NCBI GenBank assembly: GCA_948099385.1
Contig: CANUEZ040000013.1
Span: 1,887,001 to 1,951,000 of the forward strand
Length of the DNA: 64,000 bases
Source: Fasciola hepatica
Taxonomy: Eukaryota; Platyhelminthes; Trematoda; Plagiorchiida; Fasciolidae
Direction: 5' to 3'
The notes beneath the pieces were generated by a model. It worked only from the letters and a program-made list of their open reading frames with translations. It was not told where the DNA came from and did no database searches. The translations under genes were made by a program, and so were the position numbers. Below are positions 23,499-35,200 of this stretch, piece after piece. Positions within the stretch are counted from its first letter, which is position 1, and the number at the start of each line of letters is the position of its first letter.

Positions 23499-23899
23499 TG
23501 CACGTCCCCAATCTCACTCGAGAAAATGTGGACGTAACTTGACATACCGTGAACGAGGCTGTTCCGTACTTGGTGGTTTTCATTCGTACGGATATAATAT
23601 AAACAATGTTTTATACATCCGCTCCCTGAGCGAGAAATAGGCCCCCTAATGCGACTGCATATTGGTTGAGAGTCTATATGCCAGGTCAGAATACCTATGA
23701 CCCAAGTATTCTCTGTCCCCTCTGAAGGACAGAGGTGAGCCACGAATACGGTACTTTTTTGCTTCGGTTCGCCGGAGCGCACGTCGAACTACTGGAAACA
23801 ATGCCGTGATGTCGGAGTAATTGTTATCACCGCTGGGAACTTTTGTTCAAGATGCAATTGAAGGCCTCAGGTGAGAGCCACAAAGGCAGGAAATTATTA

Positions 23900-24055
23900 T
23901 CATCACCGTACAGCGTTAAACAGTAGGGCAAGCCCCATTGACCACTGCCTTTCTCACCATGGTGCACGTTGAATTAGAAAGTACGAATACATAAGATGGA
24001 CAGGGACTGGACCTACACGGGCGGGAAAAGTGAAGAATGCCCTATTAGCCAACAC
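23900..24055 (-). mobile_element. RTE 3' UTR fragment with ATG-repeat tail
   Basis: Its reverse complement matches 35925-36090, the 3' UTR of the RTE at 32.9-36.1 kb. It includes TCCACTCC-like sequence, CATGGTGAGAAAGGCAGTGG and the tail leading into GTACGGTGATGATAATAAT. It is a severely 5'-truncated insertion of the same or a sister family. Confidence 0.75.
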
Positions 24056-27000
24056 ACGGAAGTATTATCAGTTTTCCGAGACGAGCATGAGGCTGAGATT
24101 ATTACGGAGAAAACATAACAGTATTGAACTGATGGGCTACATATCGAATAAACATTGACGGATACTCGTGTCCGTTTCTGCACAATGAGAAACCGGCCAC
24201 TGTCTTCCGAGAAATTTTCCAGTTTATTGCTCATAAGTGCTAAGAAATCCCATGTCAACCTACCTGCATTATTACCATTGTGGTTTTTATGATATCGGTG
24301 ATTTTGCTCGAGGTGGTGGAAATTGTACAAGAGGGATCAAAATAAGTGACCACTTTAGACTGATCACATTTAAGAGTGGAGTTGCCTTAATTCCATACGT
24401 TTCATTTGGATAAGTTTAACAAAATAAGGCAAGTTATTCAGGCGGCAGTGGTTTATTGCTCCCAAAAAAGTGCGAATGAGCCGAATCGGAGAGCGAAAAA
24501 GTAGAATGCAAAACAAGAACCGAAAAGTCAAAACTCATACGCAAGGAAGTGGAAGCAACCGACGAATTAAATGCAATAGTTATTTCTCTGGTAATACAAT
24601 GATTTGTTACAGAATTATCAGTATCCAATGAAGATAAAAATGTTCTGAAACTGTGGCATTTCGAATTAACAGTAGTTCTCAATGGCGCCGTCTGTGTGCG
24701 GATGGATGACGAGCACAGAATGAACCCGGTTGAAATTCTCGCAGTGAAGTGCAAGAGGTCACGCTCCCGCCAGATCGTCGCTGGTCAACAGCGGAATTTG
24801 GATCTCTGGAAGATGTGGAAAGAAAGGAGAGAAGCAACACTAAGGGGAGTACGTATACATAAACAACGGATAGGGTTAGTATTAGCATTAAAAAAATCTC
24901 TGACAGATACGACGCAAAAGGTGGACTTCGCAGAGCCGATTAGGAGCCTCATGAGGCACTCCCAATGAGTTATATGTTCGAGCCCGGCTCAATATGTTCT
25001 TATCAAGCTGACAAGTTGAGGTTTCCTTCAAGTCGCCTGAAGTATCTGTGTGTTAAACCTGTGGGGGATATTCGCTGAGACTGTGGATATCGAGAATTCA
25101 CATTCTGGAGGGATGGGAAACCACAAACGGTGTGACGAAAATCAAACGGCTATGAGGCGGAGGAAACAGCGAAAAATTCCAAGCACAGCTCTGGTCGCTT
25201 TCCAACAGACGAGGTCGGACAAACTGTGGAAACAAATGAACACAACGATTCGCACTATCTGGTCAACATGGCTTTGACGAGAAAAATCTGATTCACAGTA
25301 GGGTTACCCACAAACGATATATCACAAAGATGACGAACTGTCACACTTATTCCTTATCGAACTATGCGTGGGACAGAATCCAGTAAAGTAATTTATTGAA
25401 ATTAGTGTGACTAACATCCGAACCATGGATTAGTCGAAAACAGTACCGACTACCCCGATCTCCGTTTAGATGAGACACTGACAGCGCGGAGCCCACTCAT
25501 CGGTGACCTCTGACCGAATAAAACAAACATCCTCGTTACCGATGTGAAATCCTGATGTGAGCGTTGGACTGCATGGAGGTGAACTGAAATACTAATCACA
25601 AACAACCAAATGCGTACCAGATGAATGACAGCCTGGAACTCATCTATCAGGGATGGAAGTTGGTGCATTCCAGCTTTTCTCAAAACGTATACGAGTCTGT
25701 TCAAAATAGCTCGTCCGAAAAGTAAACAAGATCGCAATCACATTAGAAATAACGAGTGAACCTGAAGCACAACCCAAAACTTTTCCACCACACCCCCATA
25801 AACGGCAATGGATCATCATTTTAACAGAGAAGCACCAAGTGGGAGCACGTTCGCGAAAGCAGGATAGTACCGAAATTCAATAGATAAGGTAATCAGGAAA
25901 GGGGGGGGGGTCAATCAATCAGGCTCTTTCAACCATTACCCGTATATAGTGGAAAATCCACTTAGATTTCTCGCAATCAAAAGTTCAACGAGATTCTTTT
26001 CATTTCATATAACTTCATGGAGCGGATGATCCGGTATTTAAGATCCAGGCTCCTTGTGCCATTAAATATACTTTGTGAATGTATTTCAAAACCCACTGAA
26101 TTGCATTCAGCTGTGTGCTGTTCGTCTTGGACTTTGCATACAGAAATGCAAGTGAACTTTCCACCGTTGTACATATGGGCTTCTCGTACCAAATGATCCA
26201 TCAATCCTGGAATTTAGTTGATATCTTGTAGTTGAAATTGGAATAAATCGGAACATAACGAGCAAATAAACGGCTTAGAAAATATAAGTAAACATCATAT
26301 GGATAACGAAATAAACAGATTGAACGCTAGAACACTGCTGACTTGGCCATGTCGCGTTGTATCTCCAAGCATGTCGCTGACGTCATCTTGTGGATTCCAA
26401 CCAAGAAACATATCAGATCATTCACAACCAAGATCGCTGGTCAATGCTTACCCATGTTTTCAGTCAACACATCGCCTCGGTTGTTATACATGAAACTGAC
26501 ACACAGTGGATCAGCAATTTCAATTGAAATAGTGAAGCTACCCTGGGTAGAAATCAAGAAGCTTCCGAGCTGCTAACTAATGGTAAATATTTCGTATCAC
26601 ACAAACACTAAAGACATCGGTAATGGAACTGGTCATTTTAATCCACGAGTATCGTCGACGACAGGTAAGACAATAACGTTCGTGCAGTGGTCAAATTTTC
26701 TCAAAAACGGACACAAACTACGATGGAATATGGCATGACAGATACGGGGACTGCGAAAATGGAACACGAATGTTTTCAGAATGAGAAGGACATCACCGTT
26801 CTCAACAATTCAAAGGACAGTAGCGCTGGGTTGAATAAACACGAGGTGACACGTGAACAATTTGGGAATGCGCTTACACACAACACGAACGTACTGTGAA
26901 AAATAAAATCATGACATACCATACGATGTGAGTCACCAAAACCGATACTACAACCTTATTCTACTGGTCTGATCAGTGTGGCAACAGAGGATACCCGATC

Positions 27001-28185
27001 AAATCCCTGTTCACGAATGAACGTCTAGCCATGTTGATATACTTCTTCATGCTCATCCACGGCCCACTTATTGTTTTTTTGAGGCACATGCAGTTGAACT
27101 CCGCAAACGAAGAACAATCCCAACAGGACGAATTCAAAATCGGTTACATCTGGATCGAATAAAGTGATCAAAGTAGACGAGTACTCGATGTACAAAGATG
27201 TTCAGTTTAAAGAATAACCAACCTCGTACAGACTACGAGCAAGATACACACGGGAAATATACGGCCAATGGCATAACGAAATGAAAAGGCGCAGAAATGA
27301 CGGAACGTGAGGCTTTCCACTAGGTCAGATCCACCGAGACAAAAAGCGGTTAGGTAATATTACCTCCCACACAAACGCTGTAGGCGCATTAGGCGAGTTA
27401 AAGCCGAACGCAATCACATTATTATTATGATTTTGCTATTCATATACATGCCTCCGTACCCGAACTGTAAGAATACTCTAACAAGACTGAACGTTCACGG
27501 ATCTCTTTTTGCTCCTTAATTTGCTATCTGTTTCTAGGACTCTGCGTCCAAGATGAATACTCACTTTTGATAAGTACACACTATTTGCCAGTCTCGGTCC
27601 TGGTGTGTGTGTGCATTGCGTGAACGGATTGTCGGACGTTGATCCAGCATTTGTGCCTCGTATCTGGTTCAGACCGGCCTATATGCTCAGACTCACCTCG
27701 CGATTACAAAACCATATTCCTAGTTTTCGTGTGCGATGTGTTCAGGCGCGGTATAGCACATAAAAAAGTACAAACTAATCACAAGATGCAGAGCCCAAAG
27801 GGCTAATAAAACGGACAACAGGATATTAGCCAACGTTTTATCACAATTTGGTTGGCGCGGAAGTTTGGAACCGATACGGAAAGTGCGAATTGTGAAAAAA
27901 GGAATTGGAGGGATGTTTATATTGCTTACATGATTTATCCTGACAGACAGACGTTTGAGGATCGATTATTTGTGGAAGAATGTGTGGATAAAACAAGTTG
28001 GACTATGCGAATGTGCAATTGATGGGTGGTGAACTTACAGGCAGGGACCGATCAAAAGGAACATTCGGCGACTGATGGTTGTGCAATGATTATTACTCCA
28101 AACGATTATAGGTAGTTCATTTATTGTTTTTGGATGATGGACTCCGGTTTTGAGCGGCTGCGGATAGGAATGGTCTTAAATGAAG
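24056..28185. other. No recognisable gene
   Basis: Frames of up to 106 codons occur on both strands without recognisable motifs or clear splice context. A G run lies near 25900 and AT-rich DNA around 27420-27440. Confidence 0.35.
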
Positions 28186-28189
28186 GAGC

Positions 28190-28340
28190 AACCTATTGGG
28201 GCTGTATGCGGTTCTTCATTCCAAGTCTCAGGATCTGGTTGCCAGTTATACCTGGTAGTGCACTGGGCCTTCGTGGCTATGGGGTTATATACTCCTTCTA
28301 CTGCACTCTTGCACAAACATGTTATTAAAAAAAATAAAAG
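28190..28340 (+). repeat. SINE 3' part (copy 1)
   Basis: This matches the reverse complement of 42845-42965. Shared blocks are CCAAGTCTCAGGATCTGG, GGGCCTTCGTGGCTATGGGG and CTACTGCACTC, ending in ACATGTTATTAAAAAAAATA. The tRNA-like head is missing. Confidence 0.7.
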
Positions 28341-28344
28341 GCTG

Positions 28345-28640
28345 GCCGTTGATCAGCAGCGTTCACCTGAGGTGTAAGTTCTTTCTCAAGGCAACTCAAC
28401 TAATAAACAATGGGAACAGTCTGTAGACGACATTGTAAGGTGCGAAAATTGCCCGCCTTCTCAGAAAACCAAAGCCACCGAACCCAGTGCATGGTTGATG
28501 GCTATCCGGGATGAACAGATGGTCTTGTTGGGCATTACTGATCGCGAACTGATGGAGACTTTGTGAAGGTGAAACTAGAAATACCCGTTACTCTCCGAAT
28601 TTTATCTCTATAATCTATCTTTCAACTCCCCGGAGTTTCA
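28345..28640. other. Presumed 3' flank of the DDX19-like gene
   Basis: If the terminal exon candidate at 28642-28703 is right, this holds the 3' UTR. No canonical AATAAA was seen on the minus strand here. Confidence 0.2.
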
Positions 28641-28641
28641 T

Positions 28642-28703
28642 TCACAGTGAATCGAATTCGTCATTCCCTTGAGACTTCTGGACAGTGCAAGCTTTGCCGA
28701 ATG
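28642..28703 (-). CDS. Candidate terminal exon of the DDX19-like helicase
   Basis: The last confident exon ends one base into a codon. A 62-nt segment here starts after AAAG, restores the phase and ends NDEFDSL and a stop. It adds 20 residues, the same number that human DDX19B has after the matching point, as I recall it. The acceptor has a poor pyrimidine tract, so this is only a candidate. Confidence 0.22.
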
Positions 28704-29086
28704 CTTTGCTTGTTTGCTAGTCACGAAACTCGTCGGGAGGATCGCTTTACAACAACTACGGACGACAGATGGGCATAGCAACGACCCTCCAGTTGCGTGA
28801 GGGTCCCAAACGGAAGGCTCCGCAAACCTGCTGAAGTCTACAGTATTTGGCACGAAAGTGTACACTCAACAATAAACGATCCCAAGCGATATAACCTGGA
28901 AATCGAGATGAGCACGAGAGCTGTGACCGCGGTTCTAGATTACAATTCGTCGGATATGCACTGCATCTGACAAGATGCAACCATCAACAGTACTGTTATT
29001 CGACACAAGTGAATTGAAGCGTCGCACATGTCTGTGAACACCGAAACGCAAGAAAAACGAACAGTGAAACAGGAAAATCCACTCAC

Positions 29087-29275
29087 GAAATTGCTGTTCT
29101 AGTTCTTGCAACAAATACTGCTCATCATGTGTGACAAAATTCACGGCGACACCTTCTTTGCCGAAACGTCCGGATCGACCAATCCGGTGCAGATAGGTTT
29201 CCCAATCTGCAGAACCGTCACGTGTGACGGGCATATTCCAGTTGATGATTAAATTTACTTGGGGAATATCCAGAC
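29087..29275 (-). CDS. DDX19: DDX19-like exon, motif VI
   Basis: This completes the motif V segment ([17 protein letters not shown]) and carries [20 protein letters not shown], with the arginine-finger motif VI. Acceptor TCCCAG, donor GTGAGT. It enters and leaves at phase 1. Confidence 0.95.
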
Positions 29276-32200
29276 CTGGGAAATATGCAGTTTTGTGTTA
29301 AATTTAAGATGAATTACAGAAAATATTGAAAATTAACATTTTTAAATGTATCGCCTTGGATTATTCAAACTGGAACCATAAAAATCAAAAGACCGAATCA
29401 CAGGAAAATTAAAGAAAAAGATATCAAAGACCTATGATACAATAAAAAACATTGGTATATTAAGTGTTCACGCAGGGAATTATTCATACACGTTACCGTT
29501 ACGAACAAAATTCAACGACCAACTTCAAAATTTAACATGAAACCGCTTAATTTCTTTTATAATGCAATGCATGAATACTGTTGCGACCGACTTCCATAAG
29601 CATTTGCAGTGTTCATAACTCAAACGATTACAACTTTTTACCACACCTGTGTATGAGTGCAGTGAAAGGCGTACATCTTGTAGACTCAAAGGCGCGCTAC
29701 ACTATTACGGATGGACGGCAACCAAAATCTGAGATTCGGAGTAGTAACGAGTTGGACGACAGCGAATAACTGTCTACCACGGAGCTGATCTTGACTTCTG
29801 GAATAGATTCAGGGTAGCAACTGAGTACGATTGGATCAATCTTGCACGTGAAGCTATCTAGGCTGGTAGTCGCAGGAGACCCAAAGAACACCGCTGTTTA
29901 TCACAAAGACAGCTCATAAATCAAGTCAACTGCAAATGTCGTTCTATGTATTGTGCGAGAACTCGTGTACTTGTTTCGTGCGCAGAGTGGTACGTGTTGC
30001 GTTCCTGCAAATTTTAGCTCTACGCGACGTCAACAAATGTCACAAAGTTGCGACGAAATTCGAGTAGTAACCGAGGCCACCAAGATCGACGGGTCGAGTA
30101 GGTTAGCTATATGTGTACTTTACCGAACGAATGCCTAAAACTAACTACTGAATTTGAACCAGAGCAACGTAACTGACCAATTGAAATGAGTACCTTCGAT
30201 ATACCTTTGAATAAAAAATGACATCAGCGAACCGCGACGTTGAGTCGAAAGCTGTATCGAGATCAAGAAAAGGTCAAAAGGCAGTGTATTGTACTGCAGT
30301 TTGAAAATTTGCCTTGAAAGAGGTTACCCGCGGTAACCGAAACGTCGGCTAACTAAAATTTCTACCGACAACGCTGTTTTTGACAATAAAATATTAAAAA
30401 ACCCTAGAATACCGTCGTGAGACAAGAGATGTCCGCCATATACAGATTGTTGAACACCACTGACTCGGAGTCTAAAAGAGTGGTACGCAAAAAGTGCATT
30501 AAATGCTATTAAGCACATTGGTTTTCTTTTCTGCAAATAATTTTGAACCAAACCAATTAGTGACCAAATTTGGTATGTTGGTGTATCAACCAACCATTAT
30601 ACCGAATATCCACACGGATTTTAGACATGAAAAGGATATTCTAACTTATCCTGGAAGACGTTCCTAGGAGGGCGCAAAATGTTATTAAACATACCTCTGG
30701 GCTAATGGAAACAACAACCAGCTGATTACGAAAAATAGTGGCCTTCATTGTTGATGACTGAAACACAACGTCTAGAAAAGCTTTTAGTTATAATCCGGAT
30801 GGTCCCACTCATCCAGGATGGCGGACACCAACTGGTACAAAGTGCCGAGGACTTTCATCCACATGGAATCACCCCCGCTAACAGACCCCGGACTTTTCAA
30901 TTGGGTTCAAGTCAAAACAGTGAGCAGGCCAGTTCTTGATCTTGGGGTTTTGGTACAATAGCCACACTCTGATGTTGGCCGTGTGTATGGAGGCACTGTC
31001 ATTGATATTCTGTGTTCTACAGCTAGTTTTCCGAAATAATTAGGATCAAAACTTCATTCATTCTTCTGCTGTATGAGTCAGCGGTCTGATTCCCTTCTAA
31101 GACTACTAGCTGGGTCTTTCAAACTTCTAAACTAAAACCCAGACCACCACAGAGCCACGGCTGAAAACTGGACGATTGAGTTTGAGTCTGCTTTTCGTGT
31201 TAGTACTAAATGATTCTATCGGAGTCGTCAAAATAAGACTCTTTCTTGTCGGTAAATACCACATTTTTCCATTAGGCATTCCAAGTGACGTGATTTCCGG
31301 CACATACATCATCATCTTCAAAATGACAGTCAATCATCCAAGGCATTGATTTCATCTTTCTGTGTCGCAGATGCGATGCAAAGTGTAGAGGTTGTTGTAG
31401 ACGCTGAACTCTTACTGTCAGTTGCAAAGACTTCTGCAACTTCAACGTAATCGTCAGTTGAATCAAAGCACCGCGCAACAGCCTTCTCGTGGCTGGCTTA
31501 GCGATTTTTCTTCGAATTCCACTTTTTCCCGAAGGACCATGATTGACATCCCTAAGAAAGTAAAACGAATAACTATCATAGATCTGAAATTTTTCTTGGG
31601 ACATGGCTTATATGTATCTCCGAGTCTTCGTACACACAGTGAGATTGTGCGATATGACAGGAAATCATGAACGGTAGCCATCCGATTGTCGGATTGTTGG
31701 AGAATAGAAATGATTGCACCAAATTAGGCAGCTGTCTAGCCGCCACACACGTAAGCACCAAAGGGCTCGTGCATCTGGTGTACATCGATGTTAGTCATCC
31801 CGTTCGGTCAATCGGATTGGTTTACGACAATTAGTCTCACTGAAAGCGTGACTACAGAGACAAGCTCGCTCCCCCAGGTCAGTTGAGGCTCGTCAACTCG
31901 ATGGTCCCGAGGGCAACACATTTTTTTCTCTCGATCGGGGTCTGTAAAAAACCTTCGTAACTGTGCCCATAGCCTGACGGCTACTTCTGGACATACTTGT
32001 ATGTTACGCACGCACCATTCACCACCACCAATGATGAGCAATGCGGCGTCTAGTAAAGTACGATTCACTGTCTGTCGCTGCAGGATGATGATGCATTGAC
32101 GGGAAAATGTTCACGGAGTGTGTATTCAAGGAGCAACTGACAGGATATAAGATTACACTTGACAGGCAAAGGAGGATAGCGACAGCAAAATATCTGACAA

Positions 32201-35200
32201 CGAGGCAGCACAGTTAATGGGTCACAATTTCAATTACCTCTTGAACAGATGTTTGTGGTTATGAGTACACGACAGTCTGCATTACGAAAATCTCCGATGA
32301 CTTTTTCCCGTTCTGAGACGTCCAAATCACCGGACAAGATGACCACTCGATGGCCATCTAAGGTCATTCGACCTTCCAACCAACTGGCTTCTTTGCGTGT
32401 CTGATGAGAAAACGTCAAAATTGCAAACACTTACAAACGGCGAAGAACATTATTTCATGCACACAAATGGTAAATTGTGCGATGGGTTGTGACTGCTACG
32501 AACGCGAGACTACCATACCACCAACGCAACTCAAGAGCCAATATTTAGAATCAAAAGTATTCTGAATAGCTACCAGTCTGACACAAGCGATACTATCGTT
32601 TCTATGCACTTTTATGTCTTAGCTAATTGCGTACATTCAGGGTCCACTAAGGCCAGAATCAACAAGAGTATAAAGCAGTCGAAATGTATGAGGAACACTG
32701 AAAAAAGTATAAAACAAGATCCATGGAATTCTGTGTTTATTTCTGAAATGATTAGTATAGAGTTGTATCTGGATGAAAGAAGAAAGTTTCCCCGTAAGCA
32801 CACGACCACTGTCGCGGTCGTTGCCGCTTATCAAGTATGCGTACCCGATACTCTGCCGACCAATCATCCCCACTGACAACACTGCCGATACTCGCAACGA
32901 TTCAATGTCAAATAGTATCGGGAATAATCCTGTCTTGAAACTCACATTTTCTCATGCCTCGTCAGCCTGACAATCAGGCGTGCCTAGCCCTCACAATGAA
33001 CTCTCTGGAGATTGATATGTGCTGCGTAAGTGAAACGCGTATCCAGGATTCGAGCAGTGTGATTCAACTAACTGCTCCTGGTATCTCATCGAGGTATTTT
33101 CCGCGCACCTCAGGAGACGAAGAGGCTAGAGCTGTGAGTCAACGTGGTGTAGTAATAATCTTGACTTACAAGGCTGAGGCTGTCCTCTTAGACTGGATCC
33201 CGATTAACAGTCGTTCATGTGCTGTGAGATTTCAGGGGTCAGTCGGCGTTCGAAAGGATAGTTGTGTTAAGCGCAATTTGTTCGTGATCTCGGCGTACGC
33301 CCCAACGAACTGCAGCTTAGACGGGCCACCTTCATTCGCAGCAGTCAGTGTTTTGACACTGTGGTGCTAGATGGTGACTTCAATGCACAAGTTGGCAAAC
33401 TTGGTGCTTAAAAAGCTTGTTTAGGTGGGCGTTGTGCTTTACAAGCTCAGCTCGCAGATAACGAGGATAAACTTCTAGTTTTGTGCAGACAATCGATTGT
33501 CCTTGTCCAGCACCAATTTCCGACACAGCTCGCGTCGTACAGCAACAAGGCGCTCTAACTCTACAGGTACTTTGAGTCGAATCGATCATATCGCCGTAAG
33601 CTACCAGTGGCGCAGTTCTGTTCAGAACTGCAGATCTTACTGGTCCACATACGTAGAGTCGGACCATGTATGAGTTTTAATGCGATTATCTCTCCAGCTC
33701 CATGGCCAACGTCGTAAACCGCAAACCCGATTAGCCGTGCAACGTTTGTGTGATCCAGACGTTTGCACCCGGTATGAGCAGAAGTTAGCACATGAGCTAG
33801 GATCCACGGAGAACAGTAATGTAGATGAACATTGGGCTCATATCAAACAGGCGATGCACGTTGCAGCAGGTTTTGCCTGTGGTCCTCGATCCGCTGTCCA
33901 TTAGAGACACTGGATCTCGCAAGAGTCGTTGAGTATAATGGAGAAAAAGCGTCAGCTTTCGAACCGTAAGGAGATGAGTAAGATGCGGAGGAAGCTGCAA
34001 AGACAAGTTACGAAAAGTCTTAAGAATGATCGCGAAAATTGGTGGGTCAATGTAGCCGAAGAAATGGAAGTGGCAGCTGCTTCAGGTAACAGTCAAAGAC
34101 TGTTCAAACTTATTCGTGACACCGGTGGACGGCGAACTCAGGTCAGTGAAACGATTTGCAATGGGAATGGAGAACCCATCCATTACAAACAGCAAAGGCT
34201 TGACCGATGGGCCGAATACTTCAAGGAACAGTTTAGCTGGCCACACGCTAGTGTAGTTACTCCCGTGTCAACAACTGTGACTTCTTGGGTGGTATCACTT
34301 GACATCCCGTCAGAAGTAGAAATAGAGTCATGTATTCGATTACTAAGGCAGGGGAAAGCGGCAGGTCCCGACGAACTTCCTCCAGTTCTTTTCAAACTGG
34401 GTGGTGAGGCGTTGATAAAATCACTAACCGCCTTGCTCCGTGACATTTGGAAGGAGGAGCGTATTCCGTTAATATGGAGCGAGTCACTGATTGTTTCCAT
34501 CTTCAAGAAGGGAATACGCAGTAACTGTAGTAATCATCGTGGGATTAGCTTAATTCCGATAGTCACCAAAGTATTAGCTTCGATTCTGCTGCATCGTCTT
34601 ACACCGGCTCGCGAGAGGAATGTCCGCGAACAGCAGGCTGGATTCCGCCCAGGTCGAGGATGCAACGCCCAGATTTTTACTCTTCGCCGACTACTTGAAA
34701 CGCGTCACACGCACCGCCGACCAACAATAATGATTTTCTTAGACTTGAAAGGCGCCTTCGATTCAGTTGATCGAACATCGCTTTTCAGTACTCTTCATCG
34801 AAAAGGTATGCCCCAGAAGTTCGTGAACCTAATGAGATCATTGTATTCTCATACTTCTGGCCGCGTAAGGGTTTACGGTGAACTATCCGGTCGGTTCGAA
34901 ACGACCAGTGGTGTTCGGCAGGGATGCCCTTTGTCTCCATTCCTTTTTAACTTCGTCATGGACGAAATAATGAAGAGTGCTTCGCAAAATCTTCAGGATG
35001 TAGGCGTCGAACTAGGAGATAGTGAAAAGCTATGTGACCTAGATTACGCAGACGACGTTGTCTGCTTATTCGAATCCACGGAACATGCTCAGCGTGCACT
35101 AGATAATCTCTCAAGAGCTATAGCTCCATTCGGCATGCGCTTTGCACCTTCAAAGTGTAAGGTGATGCTACAAGACTGGACGTCAACGATTCCGAGCTTG

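Larger units (their letters stand above)
29276..32237 (-). other. Intron of the DDX19-like gene holding a Tc1/mariner relic
   Basis: This 2,962-nt intron has an AT-rich part near 29280-29560, a hairpin repeat near 30310-30400 and the Tc1/mariner relic at 30.79-31.61 kb. Confidence 0.85.
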
